Positions 33,201 to 42,088 of a DNA stretch of 48,913 nucleotides are shown here, one piece after another. Within the stretch, counting starts at the first letter, position 1; every line of letters begins with the position of its first letter. Position numbers and translations under genes: made by a program. The notes below the pieces were generated by a model. It worked only from the letters and a program-made list of their open reading frames with translations, did no database searches and was not told where the DNA came from. The DNA comes from Verrucomicrobiota bacterium. GTDB taxonomy: Bacteria; Verrucomicrobiota; Verrucomicrobiia; Opitutales; Opitutaceae. Where the stretch lies: contig JAFEGX010000005.1 in assembly GCA_018239675.1 (NCBI GenBank), forward strand, positions 1-48,913. Direction: 5' to 3'.

Positions 33201-36200
33201 ATGCCCTCGACCCCGCCCAGTTCCCCTGCTCCCGCGCGACCGCGGGTCTCGATGGCAGGACCCTGGCGGGAACCGGGGCAGGCGGTGAGCGCGGAATACC
33301 TGCGCGACGGCGCGCTGCGCTACGAGGCGGCCGATCACGAGATCGTCGGGCGCAACGGTCCCTATTTCAACAACCGCCCGCTGTATTGCCGGCTCAACAC
33401 CGACGGCGCCGTGCTGACCGGCGATCGTCCGTTCGTCCGCCTCATCGCGAAACCCTACCTGCTCGGGGCGCTCGCGCTCGCGGTGCGCCGCGGCTCCCTG
33501 GCGCTGTGGCTGCACGATTGGCAGGAGGTCGAGTCGCGCTATCGCGCCGGCCGCATGACCTGGCACTGTCATGACCCGCGGATCCCGCGGCTCGCGGTCA
33601 CGCTGACGGTCGTGCCGCTGTGCGAGGTCGCCGGATTCGCGGCGCACCTCGAGATCGCGGGGGTGCAGGCCGGTGACGCCCTGGCCTGGTCGTTTGGCGG
33701 CGCGCGCGCCGAGGACGGCGATCCACGGCTGAACTGGGATCCGGTGATGCGGGGCAATCCCGAAATCTGCCGGTCGGGCGATCCGCGGCGCCCGCTGCTC
33801 TTCCAGGGACCGGTGCCGGAGCTGGCAGTGGGGAATGTCGTGAGCGCCTCCGGCACCACCTTCCGGGTGGCGGCGTCGGCGGAGGCCGCGCAGGCGGCGT
33901 TCGGCTGGGTGACGCGCGCCGACCAGATCGGCGTGGGCGAGGCGGGTGCGGTGCCCGACGCGGCGGCGCTGCCGAGCAGTAAGGCTGGCCCGCAGCCGGT
34001 CGCGGAGGGCGTGACGGCACTGCAACCGGGCACTGATCAAATTTTTTTGGCGGTGGAAGGCGCGGCGGCGGACTGCGACCCCGACCGCCTGCGCGCCTCG
34101 AGGCCCGAACGGGCCTACGAGGAGGGTTTGGGGTACGTCGCCAGCACCGAACGGGCGCGGTCGGAGAGTCCCGATGCCCGCCTCGACGCGGCCCTGGCGG
34201 CGGTGTGCCACGCCATCGACGGCAACTGTGAGCGCGATCCCTACATTTTTCGTCACGGCTGCATGGCCTTCAGCTGCCGGTTCGTCGGCTGGCGCGTGAT
34301 CTGCGGCGCGACCGCCCTGGGCTGGCACGAGCGCGTCCGCGGCAACGCCGAATACACCATCGGACTCCAGAAGGTCGACGATCCCGCCCGCACCCGGCCG
34401 CAGGCGAACCCGGAGCGGATGCACTGTCACGAGGGGCCCGGCTCGCGCCTTTACGGCCGGGGCTCGCTCGACCGCGACTACACGATCTACGACGTGCAGT
34501 CCCAGTTCTTCGACCAGACGATCCAGGGCTGGCGGGCCTCGGCCGACCCGGAACTGGAGCGGCTCCTGCGGCCGGCGCTGGAGCTGCACTGCGAGTGGAT
34601 GCGGGAGTGTTTCGACCCGGACGACGACGGCCTTTACGAGAGCTACATCAACACCCTGCCGACCGACTCGGTCTGGTACAGCGGCGGTGGTGGCGCGGAG
34701 CAGTCGGCCTATGCCTACACGGCCCACCGGGCCGCGGCGGACCTGGCGCGGCGGGCGGGAGACCGCGACGCCATGCGGCGGCACCAGCGGCAGGCGGCGA
34801 AGATCCAGCAGGCGATGCGGGACAAACTCTGGCTGCCGGCGCGCGGCCATTTCGGCCTTTTCCGCGAGCAGGGCGGCCTCGGGCGGGTGCACGAGGACGC
34901 GTGGACCTACAGCGTGTTCCTCCCGATCGACGCGGGGCTGACGACCCCGGCGGAGGCGCTGGAGTCGCTGTACTATACCGAATGGGCCCTCGAGCGGATC
35001 CGGCTGCCGTTCGGCGGCGTGCTCGTGCAGCCGTCCAACTGGGTGCCGTGGAAGTGGTCGGTGCGCGACATGTTCGGCGGCGATCTGTTTCATCTCGCGC
35101 TGGCGCACTTCCAGACCGGACTGGGTGACGCCGGCTACGAGATCCTGCAGGGCGCGACGCTCGAGAGCGCCTATGCCAGCGCGGTGCCCGGCGGTTTCAG
35201 TCACATCGGCGCGGCCACGGACTTCGGCGACAACTCGCACATGTTCGCCCGCGCGGTGGTGGAAGGGCTCTACGGCTACGTCCCGGACTATCCCAACGAC
35301 CAGGTACTGGTCCGGCCGGCGTTTCCGTTTTGCTGGCCGCGCGCCGAGCTCACCACGCCCGACTGCGCGCTGCGGTACCGGCAGGTGGGCGACGCCGACC
35401 ACTACGGGCTGCGGCTGGCGCGGGCCGCGGCCGTGACGTTCCGCGTGCCGGTGCGCGCGGAACGGCTGGTGCGGGTGACGGTGAACGGCGGCGAAGTTTC
35501 GCCGAGCCTTGCGCCCGGCCTCGGCTGCACGCAGCTGGAGATTGCTGCCGGCCGCGGCGACTCGTTCGAGGTCGTGATCGAGCTGGAACACCGGACGCCC
35601 CAGACCGAGCCGGTGACCCGGTCCGGCCGGGTGGGCGACGAGCTTGACCTGCGCACCGCGCTGGAGCGGGTCGAGGCGTGGCGGGACCATCACGAGATTC
35701 TCGAGTGGTGCACCCGCGACGAGTGCAGCCTGCGCGGCACGCTGGCGGACCGGCCGGGGCACCACCTGGTGCTCGCGCTGGGCCACTGCGGCGAACTGCC
35801 CCGCTGGCAGGTGTTCAAGGTGCACATCACGGATCCCGCCGGTGAGGCGGCCCGGAAGGCGCGGACCCCGCGGACCGCGGCGCCGGGTGCGGGCTGGGAC
35901 AGCGTCAGCCTCGATGGCCACTTCAACGGCGATATCCGGACGATCTTCCAGCAGCGCTACCTGTCGCCGCGGCCGGCCACGTGCTCGGTCCGGATCGGTG
36001 ACGACGGCTACACGGCTTGGACGATGTTCTATTGGAACCAGCGCCCGCCGCCGATCGACCTGGGCCAGGTCCCGGCGCTGCGCGGTGCGGACGGCCTGTT
36101 GACCACACCGGCCGGGGCGAGGTTTGCGTTCGGTTCGGAGGATCGGAACGTCGTGTTCACGTCCCGGTGGGACAACTGGCCGACGGAAGTGACGGTCCCC

Positions 36201-36566
36201 GTGGACCGCGCGGCCAAGGCGGTCTGGCTGTTGGTGGCCGGCTCGACCTTCCCGATGCAGACGCGCATCGCGAACGCCGAGTTCCGCTTCGAGTACGCCG
36301 ACGGCGTGGTGGAGCGCCTCGAGCTCGTGCCGCCCTACAATTTCTGGATGCTCTCGTCGTGGGGCGGGTGCGACTATGACTTGGAACGCGACGCGTTCTG
36401 TTTTCCCGATGGCGCGCCGCTGCAGGTCCAGCTCGGCCGGGACTGCCGCGCGATGGTGCTTGCGTGGACCCTGCGACCCGGCGTGGCGCTCAGCCGGGTG
36501 ACCCTCGCGACGCTGTCCGAGGAGGTTGTTGTTGGCCTGCTGGGCCTCAGCCTCGAACTGGCCTGA
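33201..36566 (+). CDS. DUF4450-like giant protein with glycosidase-like core
   Basis: 1121 residues, no signal peptide. The N-terminal region (about 40-170) has GRNGPYFNNRPLYCRLNTDGAVLTGDRPFVRLIAKPYLLGAL, which resembles DUF4450 proteins of gut and soil carbohydrate degraders. A helical toroid-like core follows (about 330-720): DPDDDGLYESYINTLPTDSVWYSGGGGAEQSAYAYTAHRAA, VHEDAWTYSVFLPID, WVPWKWSVRDMFGGDLFHLALAHFQTG. A beta-rich C-terminus ends at 1121. D/E-rich motifs in the core (DPDDDG, GGAEQS, HEDAW) are candidate catalytic residues. It starts 2 bases after the previous stop. The substrate is unknown; the family assignment is by remembered motif only. Confidence 0.7.
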   Translation: MPSTPPSSPAPARPRVSMAGPWREPGQAVSAEYLRDGALRYEAADHEIVGRNGPYFNNRPLYCRLNTDGAVLTGDRPFVRLIAKPYLLGALALAVRRGSLALWLHDWQEVESRYRAGRMTWHCHDPRIPRLAVTLTVVPLCEVAGFAAHLEIAGVQAGDALAWSFGGARAEDGDPRLNWDPVMRGNPEICRSGDPRRPLLFQGPVPELAVGNVVSASGTTFRVAASAEAAQAAFGWVTRADQIGVGEAGAVPDAAALPSSKAGPQPVAEGVTALQPGTDQIFLAVEGAAADCDPDRLRASRPERAYEEGLGYVASTERARSESPDARLDAALAAVCHAIDGNCERDPYIFRHGCMAFSCRFVGWRVICGATALGWHERVRGNAEYTIGLQKVDDPARTRPQANPERMHCHEGPGSRLYGRGSLDRDYTIYDVQSQFFDQTIQGWRASADPELERLLRPALELHCEWMRECFDPDDDGLYESYINTLPTDSVWYSGGGGAEQSAYAYTAHRAAADLARRAGDRDAMRRHQRQAAKIQQAMRDKLWLPARGHFGLFREQGGLGRVHEDAWTYSVFLPIDAGLTTPAEALESLYYTEWALERIRLPFGGVLVQPSNWVPWKWSVRDMFGGDLFHLALAHFQTGLGDAGYEILQGATLESAYASAVPGGFSHIGAATDFGDNSHMFARAVVEGLYGYVPDYPNDQVLVRPAFPFCWPRAELTTPDCALRYRQVGDADHYGLRLARAAAVTFRVPVRAERLVRVTVNGGEVSPSLAPGLGCTQLEIAAGRGDSFEVVIELEHRTPQTEPVTRSGRVGDELDLRTALERVEAWRDHHEILEWCTRDECSLRGTLADRPGHHLVLALGHCGELPRWQVFKVHITDPAGEAARKARTPRTAAPGAGWDSVSLDGHFNGDIRTIFQQRYLSPRPATCSVRIGDDGYTAWTMFYWNQRPPPIDLGQVPALRGADGLLTTPAGARFAFGSEDRNVVFTSRWDNWPTEVTVPVDRAAKAVWLLVAGSTFPMQTRIANAEFRFEYADGVVERLELVPPYNFWMLSSWGGCDYDLERDAFCFPDGAPLQVQLGRDCRAMVLAWTLRPGVALSRVTLATLSEEVVVGLLGLSLELA

Positions 36567-36584
36567 GGACACTCCTGCCGCGCC

Positions 36585-39188
36585 ATGTCCTCTCGCCCCC
36601 AAACCGCCTCCGGCCCGGACCGTCCCGAGCTCTGCTTCACGCTCCTCAATCACTGGAGCTACACCGGCATCGGCTGGAATCTCGGGCTCGAGTCGTGCGC
36701 GCAGTCGATCGCGGACAGTCTCGACATGGCCGACTACGAGCCGAGCGTGAAGACCGGGATCAATCTCGACGCCTACACCTACGAGCTGGTGGCCGAGTGG
36801 TACCCGCACCTCGTCCGACGGCTCCGACGGTACCTCGCGGACGGCCGGGTTGAGATTGTCGGCGGCACCTTCGGCCAGCCGATGGGCTCGATGGTGTCGG
36901 GCGAGTCGAACCTTCGCCAGCTGGCGGTGGGGCAGCAGACGATCCGCCGCGTGCTGGGACGGCCGGTCGCGGTTTTCCTCGAGGAGGAGGAGATGAGTCA
37001 CCCGCAGATCCCGCAGCTGCTGGCGCTCACCGGCTACCGCTACGGCAGCCTGGCCCAATGCGACACCTGGGGCCGGCACGGCGCGCCGAACGTGGAGGAG
37101 CCGGTGGTGTGGTGGGAGGGCGTCGACGGCACCCGTGTTCTGGCAGTGCCGATGAATCCGCTGGTGTTCCATCCCCCGATGGTCACCCACGACATCGACT
37201 GGCTGTGGACCGACGCGGGCCGCGCCGCCCTGCGGCGCATGGCGGGCCGGCGGGTGCCGCTCGCCCTGAAGTGGACGGAGTTCGGGTGGGAGAAACTGAC
37301 TGGCAAGGCGATCAACAAGTTTGATCCCGCCCTCTTCCGGGAGCTCTCGGAAAAATTCCGCGTCGAGTACGTGACCGTCGAGCAGTACCTCGACCGGCAG
37401 GCGGCGGCGGGGGTGGCGACGGTGCCGGCGCTGCGGCTCCGGGCCGACGATTTCAACAAGCTCCTGCCTTGGGGCATCGGCGGGGACCAGGTCCGCCGCT
37501 TCGGCCGCGAAGTCGAGGCAACCCTGCTGGCGGCGGAGCGCTTCGAGGCCGCGGCGCATGCGCTGGGGCTCGGGATTGATGACGCGGGCGTGCTGGCCGA
37601 GGCGTGGCGGAACCTCCTGGCAGCGCAGAGTCACGACGTTTCGCTCTGCGAATACACCCGGCACCAGGGCGCCGCGCCACCGGCCGACCCGGTGCTCGAC
37701 GCGCACTTCCAGACGTGGGGGTCCTACGGTTACCGTCTGATGGACGACGCGATGGCGGCGGGCCGCAAGGTGCTCCACCGGTCGCTGCGCGCCCTCGCCG
37801 GTCGCATCGGCGCCCGACCCGGGGGCCGCGCGGTGGTGGCCTTCAATCCCTGCGGCTTTGCCCGCGCCGCGCTGGTCACGACCGGGCCACTCCAGCTCGA
37901 GGACATCCCGTGCACGTCGGTCGTGGTGCGAAACGCCGCGGGTGAAGCCGTGCCGTCGCAGCTCGTCGCGAGCGAGCGGTCGAAGGACGGCCGGCTCGTC
38001 TGTGCGGAGGTGGCATTCGCGGCGTCGGCGCTGCCGTCGGTCGGCTACGAAACATTTTCCCTCGAGCCGGCGCAGGACGAAGGCACCGCGGCGGTTACCG
38101 ACCTCCGGATCGACCCGGCGGCCGGCGTGCTTGAGAACCGGTTCGTGCGCGTAACGCTTGATCCGATCAGCGGTGCAATCCGGAGCCTCGTGGACCGGCG
38201 CACCGGCCGGGAGTGCCTGGGCGGCGCCGGGCGACCTTTCCCGACACTGACCGGCGAGGCCAACGGTTCGTCACCGCTGGCGCGGCCCCCGAACACTCCG
38301 GTGGCGCCCTACGACACCGCGATGACCCAGGCGCAGGTGGCCTGGCTTGAGTCCGGACCGCTGCGCGCACGGGTGCGGGCGGTACATCCGGAGACCCGCG
38401 GCTTGCGGTTCGAAATCACGATCTCGCTCACCACGGAGTCGGCGGACGTCGAGGTGGGCGTGCGGGTGTTTCCCGATCTGCCGCCGAAAGTCGGCGAGGC
38501 GAAGATCAACGGCTGGCAGTTTCCGCTGGAGATCACGGAGGGGTATTGGCTGGAGTTGGTCCCGGGATTCAACGTCGCGACGGTGCTCCGCGACTATCCG
38601 TTCGGGGCCGAGCCCGCCGCCAAACCGGCGTTCACGTCGCTCACGTGGCTCGACCTGCTGGCGGCGGATGACAGCGGGCTGCTCGTGGTGCACAGCGGCA
38701 CGCAGTACTTCAAGCGGCGCGGCGACGGGAGCTTCGCCAACCTGGTCGTTCGCGAGTGGGAGTCACACTTCACGGGTGAGTTCGGCTGGCCCCGCACCTG
38801 TTCGTACCGGTACCTGCTCCGGCCGCACGGACCGGGGCTCACCCTGGTGGAGCGGGTGAAGGCGGCCGCGGCCTTCGACCTCAAGCCGCGCTGCGTCGTC
38901 CTGCCGCCGCCGGTTGGTCCGGCCTCGCCACGGGCGAGCCTGGTCGCCGTCGAGGGACCGGGCGCGGTGCTGTCGGCGTTTCGCCGTTCCGCGGACGACG
39001 GGCGGTGCGAGGTGCGCGTGGTGGAGGGCGAGGGAGCGCCGGGTGAGGCGCGCCTTGCGACCACGATGCCGCTGGCGCTCCGGCAGGCCACCGACGCGCT
39101 CGGCGAATCGCTGGCTGGGCCGGCGCCGGTCACGGCCGCCGTCGCGCTGCGGCCGTGGGAAATCAAGACTTTCAAACTGCACTCATGA
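36585..39188 (+). CDS. GH38 alpha-mannosidase-like protein with substituted zinc-site residues
   Basis: 867 residues with the GH38 layout: N-terminal beta/alpha domain (VEIVGGTFGQPMGSMVSGESNLRQLAVGQ, HPQIPQLLALTGYRYGSLAQCDTW), helical middle (AWRNLLAAQSHDVSLCEY, H350) and beta-sandwich C-terminus (ENRFVRVTLDPISGAIRSLVDRRTGRE). The key residues are not canonical. The HxDxGW zinc pair aligns with YTGIGW (26-31). The nucleophile/zinc Asp of the DxFGHSxQxPQLL motif aligns with the EEEE run at 133-136. Only the distal His of the QHHD-type motif (H350) is kept. It may be a divergent, differently catalysed or non-catalytic member. No signal peptide. Its stop overlaps the E1 alpha start (ATGA). Confidence 0.8.
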   Translation: MSSRPQTASGPDRPELCFTLLNHWSYTGIGWNLGLESCAQSIADSLDMADYEPSVKTGINLDAYTYELVAEWYPHLVRRLRRYLADGRVEIVGGTFGQPMGSMVSGESNLRQLAVGQQTIRRVLGRPVAVFLEEEEMSHPQIPQLLALTGYRYGSLAQCDTWGRHGAPNVEEPVVWWEGVDGTRVLAVPMNPLVFHPPMVTHDIDWLWTDAGRAALRRMAGRRVPLALKWTEFGWEKLTGKAINKFDPALFRELSEKFRVEYVTVEQYLDRQAAAGVATVPALRLRADDFNKLLPWGIGGDQVRRFGREVEATLLAAERFEAAAHALGLGIDDAGVLAEAWRNLLAAQSHDVSLCEYTRHQGAAPPADPVLDAHFQTWGSYGYRLMDDAMAAGRKVLHRSLRALAGRIGARPGGRAVVAFNPCGFARAALVTTGPLQLEDIPCTSVVVRNAAGEAVPSQLVASERSKDGRLVCAEVAFAASALPSVGYETFSLEPAQDEGTAAVTDLRIDPAAGVLENRFVRVTLDPISGAIRSLVDRRTGRECLGGAGRPFPTLTGEANGSSPLARPPNTPVAPYDTAMTQAQVAWLESGPLRARVRAVHPETRGLRFEITISLTTESADVEVGVRVFPDLPPKVGEAKINGWQFPLEITEGYWLELVPGFNVATVLRDYPFGAEPAAKPAFTSLTWLDLLAADDSGLLVVHSGTQYFKRRGDGSFANLVVREWESHFTGEFGWPRTCSYRYLLRPHGPGLTLVERVKAAAAFDLKPRCVVLPPPVGPASPRASLVAVEGPGAVLSAFRRSADDGRCEVRVVEGEGAPGEARLATTMPLALRQATDALGESLAGPAPVTAAVALRPWEIKTFKLHS

Positions 39189-40186
39189 ACCCGACCTCAA
39201 CCCCATCCACGCCGGCGGTGTCCGTCCTGACCGGCGACCGCTCTTTTCTGCTTCGGCTCTACGAGCAGCTCGTGCTCATTCGTGAATTCGAGGAGCGCGT
39301 GAAGTTTCTGTTCCTGGAGGGCACGATGCCCGGCACGATTCACCAGTGCCAGGGTCAGGAGGCGACGGCCGTCGGCGTCTGCGCGGCTCTGCGGGCGGAC
39401 GACTATATCACGTCGACCTTCCGCGGCCATGGTCATGCGCTCGCGAAGGGTCTCGGGGTGCAGGAGATGCTCGACGAGCTCTTCGGCGCGGTCACGGGCT
39501 GCTGCAAGGGGAAGGGCGGGTCGATGCACATGGGCAACATGGACAAGGGCATGGTGCCGGGCATCGCGATTGTCGGCGGCGGCATCCCGCTCGCGGCGGG
39601 CATGGCGCTGGCGTTCAAGATGCAGCGCCGGCCGCAGGTGGTGGCGTGCTTCTTCGGCGACGGCGCGGTGGCCGAGGGCGCGTTTCACGAGGGCGTGAAC
39701 ATGGCGGCGATCTGGAACCTGCCCGTGGTCTTCGTCTGCGAGAACAACCTCTACGGCGCCTCAACGCGCATCGACAAGGTGATGAAAAACCCGAGGGTCT
39801 CCGACCGTGCCGCGAGCTATGGCTTCCGGGGCGAGACGGTCGACGGCAACGACGTCCTCGCGGTGCTGGGCGCCGCCCGGCGCGCCGCGGCCGAGTGCCG
39901 GGAAGGGCAGGGCCCGGTCCTGCTCGAGCTGCTCACCTACCGGCGGACCGGGCACTCGCGCCGCGACGCCTGCCACTACCAGGCGAAGGACGAGCGCGAG
40001 GCCTGGTTCGCCAGGGACCCGATCGAGCGCTACGCGGCGCAGCTGCTGACGCGGTCCGACGTGACCCTGGCGGACCTCGCCGCGGTGAAGGCGAGGGTGA
40101 TCCAGGAAATCGATGCGGGCGTCGAGCGGGCCAAGCGCGCCCCGCAGCCGACGGTCGCGGAACTCACCACCGACGTGCTGGCCTGA
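39185..40186 (+). CDS. ThDP-dependent 2-oxoacid dehydrogenase E1 component, alpha subunit
   Basis: Decarboxylates a 2-oxo acid (or diketone) on thiamine diphosphate and passes the acyl group to a lipoyl arm. 333 residues from ATG 39185, which overlaps the previous stop in ATGA. FLEGTMPGTIHQCQGQEATAVGV, FRGHGHALAKG, CKGKGGSMHMG and the ThDP motif GDGAVAEGAFHEGVNMAAIWNLPVVFVCENN (158-188) are present, as is the RRTGHSRRDACHYQ loop. It resembles the short alpha subunits of acetoin, pyruvate and branched-chain dehydrogenases; the substrate cannot be read. Beta follows after 12 bases. No E2 or E3 gene is near. Confidence 0.93.
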   Translation: MNPTSTPSTPAVSVLTGDRSFLLRLYEQLVLIREFEERVKFLFLEGTMPGTIHQCQGQEATAVGVCAALRADDYITSTFRGHGHALAKGLGVQEMLDELFGAVTGCCKGKGGSMHMGNMDKGMVPGIAIVGGGIPLAAGMALAFKMQRRPQVVACFFGDGAVAEGAFHEGVNMAAIWNLPVVFVCENNLYGASTRIDKVMKNPRVSDRAASYGFRGETVDGNDVLAVLGAARRAAAECREGQGPVLLELLTYRRTGHSRRDACHYQAKDEREAWFARDPIERYAAQLLTRSDVTLADLAAVKARVIQEIDAGVERAKRAPQPTVAELTTDVLA

Positions 40187-40198
40187 ACCCTTCTCCCC

Positions 40199-41215
40199 AT
40201 GAAACGACAAGGCATCGCAGAGGCGCTCCGTGACGCGATCACGGAGGAAATGGCGCGGGATACCCGGGTGTTCTGCATTGGCGAGGACATCGGCGTCCCG
40301 GGCGGATGGGGCGGCGCGTTCACCGTCACGCTCGGGCTCGCCGAGAAGTTTCCCGGCCGGATCATCGACACGCCCATTGCCGAGCTCGGCTTCACCGGCA
40401 TTGCGGTGGGCGCGGCCATGATGGGCCTGCGGCCGATCGCGGACGTACAGTACGGGGATTTCCTGTTCCTCGCGAGCGACCAGCTGATCAACAACGCGGC
40501 GAAGCTGCGCTACATGTCCGGAGGCGCGATCAAGGTGCCGATGGTGATGCGCGCCCCGGTCGGCGCCACCGGCCGCGGCTCGCAGCATGCCCAGAGCATG
40601 GAGCGCTACTTCACGGGCGTCCCCGGCCTGAAGGTTGTGGCGGTCTCGACCGCCTTCGACGCGAAAGGCATGCTCAAGGCGGCGGTGCGCGACGACAACC
40701 CGGTGATGATCTTCGAGCACAAGCTGCTCTACGGCTCGAAGGGCGCGCGCGCCGAGCCCGGTGCGGTGGATGCGACCAGCGAGATTCCCGACGAGGATTA
40801 CGTGGTTCCACTCGATCGCGCCGCCGTGCGTCGCGAGGGGAGACACGTCACGATCCTCGGCTGGCTGCTGATGGCGCACTTTGCCCGGCAGGCGGCCGAG
40901 ATCCTTGCCCAGGAGGGCATCGAGGCCGAGGTGATCGATGTGCGCAGCCTGTCCCCGATCGATTACGAAACCATCGGCGCCTCGCTGCGGAAGACGGGCC
41001 GAGTCGTGATCGTCGAGGAGGGCCCGAAGACGGGCGGCGTGAGCGCCGAGATTGCGGCCGGCATCATGGAGAATTGTGCCGACGCGCTGATGGCGCCGGT
41101 GGTGCGCGTCGCGTCGGCGGACGTGCCCGTGCCGTTTACCCCGGTGCTCGAAAACGCCTACCGCCCTGACGTCCCGCGGATCGTCGAGGCCGCCCGCCAA
41201 CTCGTGCAGCACTGA
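40199..41215 (+). CDS. ThDP-dependent 2-oxoacid dehydrogenase E1 component, beta subunit
   Basis: Partner of the upstream alpha subunit in an alpha2beta2 E1. 338 residues. FCIGEDIGVPGGWGGAF, the active-site FPGRIIDTPIAELGFTGIAVGAAMMGLRPIADVQYGDF (E62), MVMRAPVGATGRGSQHAQSMERYFTGVPGLKVV, the C-terminal transketolase domain (VTILGWLLMAHFARQAAEIL, IDVRSLSPIDYETIGASLRKTGRVVIVEEGPKTGGVSAEIA) and the final ENAYRPDVPRIVEAA are all E1-beta-like. The last gene of the operon before an inverted repeat element at 41236. Confidence 0.94.
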   Translation: MKRQGIAEALRDAITEEMARDTRVFCIGEDIGVPGGWGGAFTVTLGLAEKFPGRIIDTPIAELGFTGIAVGAAMMGLRPIADVQYGDFLFLASDQLINNAAKLRYMSGGAIKVPMVMRAPVGATGRGSQHAQSMERYFTGVPGLKVVAVSTAFDAKGMLKAAVRDDNPVMIFEHKLLYGSKGARAEPGAVDATSEIPDEDYVVPLDRAAVRREGRHVTILGWLLMAHFARQAAEILAQEGIEAEVIDVRSLSPIDYETIGASLRKTGRVVIVEEGPKTGGVSAEIAAGIMENCADALMAPVVRVASADVPVPFTPVLENAYRPDVPRIVEAARQLVQH

Positions 41216-41235
41216 TCAATTCACCCGATCAATTG

Positions 41236-41368
41236 CACAGGAGGGAACAGAGGAAACGGAGGGAGAAACCGCTAATCCTCGCTAATCCGCCCTAATCTGG
41301 TCCGAAACCCTTGGCGTGGATTAGCGAAGTTTCGCGGTTCCCCTCCGTTCTCTCTGTTTCCTCCTGTG
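41236..41368. repeat. Two-layer word-type inverted repeat after E1 beta
   Basis: The outer arms 41236-41263 and 41341-41368 match as reverse complements at 25 of 28 positions and use GGAGGAAAC/ACGGAGG words. The inner arms use a second vocabulary: GCTAATCC at 41271-41278 and 41281-41288, against GGATTAGC at 41318-41325. The outer words recur at 42013-42066 and 46880-47167. It lies between the end of the nine-gene operon and the lyxose isomerase gene; there is no T run, so it is not a simple terminator. Confidence 0.85.
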
Positions 41369-41447
41369 AGCATCACTGGGTTAGTTCCAACCTAAGTTCT
41401 CCCTCGCCAATCGACCTTCGCCGAAGGAAAAGATTCTATTTCCCGCC

Positions 41448-41990
41448 ATGATTACCCAAGCCCAGTTGAAACAGTGGCAGGACGAAGCCTACGGGTTTTT
41501 CCGCAAGGCCGGCCTCGTCATCACCCCCACGGAACACTCGAACATCGAGATCGCCGACTTCGGCCTGAGCGAGTTCGCCCGCTCGGGCCTCGGCGTGCTG
41601 GTGTACGTCAACACCGCGCGCTGCTGCGCGAAGGAACTCGCCATGTGGCCGCGCCAGACGTGTCCCGAGCACCGGCACCCGCCGGTGAAGGACAATCCCG
41701 GCAAGGAGGAAACCTTCCGCTGCCGCTGGGGCTCGGTCTATCTTTACGTCGAGGGCACCCCGGCCGCGAAGCCGCACTGCCGTCCGCCCAAGGGCCGCGA
41801 GTCCACCTACACCGTGTGGCACGAGGTCGTGCTCAGGCCCGGTGACCAGTACACGATCATGCCCAACACCAAGCACTGGTTCCAGGCCGGCGACGAGGGC
41901 GCGGTCGTGTCGGAGTTCTCGACCCGGAGCACCGACGAGAACGACATCTTCACCGACCCGGACATCGGCCGCGCCACCAAGGTCGTCTAG
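41448..41990 (+). CDS. Cupin-type D-lyxose/D-mannose isomerase
   Basis: 180-residue cupin that would interconvert D-lyxose and D-xylulose, and in several members D-mannose and D-fructose, using a divalent metal. [38 protein letters not shown] carries H75, H77 and E87/E88, and [11 protein letters not shown] carries H143, the usual four-ligand set. The length is between the long (about 220) and short members. It follows the GH38/E1 operon by 232 bases holding an inverted repeat. An isomerase of this specificity fits a pathway releasing mannose-like sugars, though co-transcription is uncertain. Confidence 0.87.
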   Translation: MITQAQLKQWQDEAYGFFRKAGLVITPTEHSNIEIADFGLSEFARSGLGVLVYVNTARCCAKELAMWPRQTCPEHRHPPVKDNPGKEETFRCRWGSVYLYVEGTPAAKPHCRPPKGRESTYTVWHEVVLRPGDQYTIMPNTKHWFQAGDEGAVVSEFSTRSTDENDIFTDPDIGRATKVV

Positions 41991-42012
41991 CGGCGAAGCT
42001 CCGACATCCTTT

Positions 42013-42066
42013 CACAGGAGATAACGGAGGAAACGGAGGCCTCCATTTCCTCCGTTGCCTCCTGTG
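42013..42066. repeat. 54-bp near-perfect palindrome in the mbfA leader
   Basis: 42013-42039 and 42040-42066 are reverse complements at 24 of 27 positions with no spacer, built from CGGAGG/GGAAAC words shared with the elements at 41236 and 46880. It ends 22 bases before the mbfA ATG, so in the transcript the hairpin would sit just ahead of the start region, where no clear ribosome binding site is visible. Confidence 0.88.
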
Positions 42067-42088
42067 CAATCCTTCCAACTCTTCGCGC

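Noticed and set aside
33174..37778. A 1534-codon open frame on the minus strand
   Set aside because: It lies opposite the DUF4450-like and GH38-like genes in very GC-rich DNA. The translation is rich in Arg, His, Pro and Ala with no recognisable domain, a typical antisense shadow.
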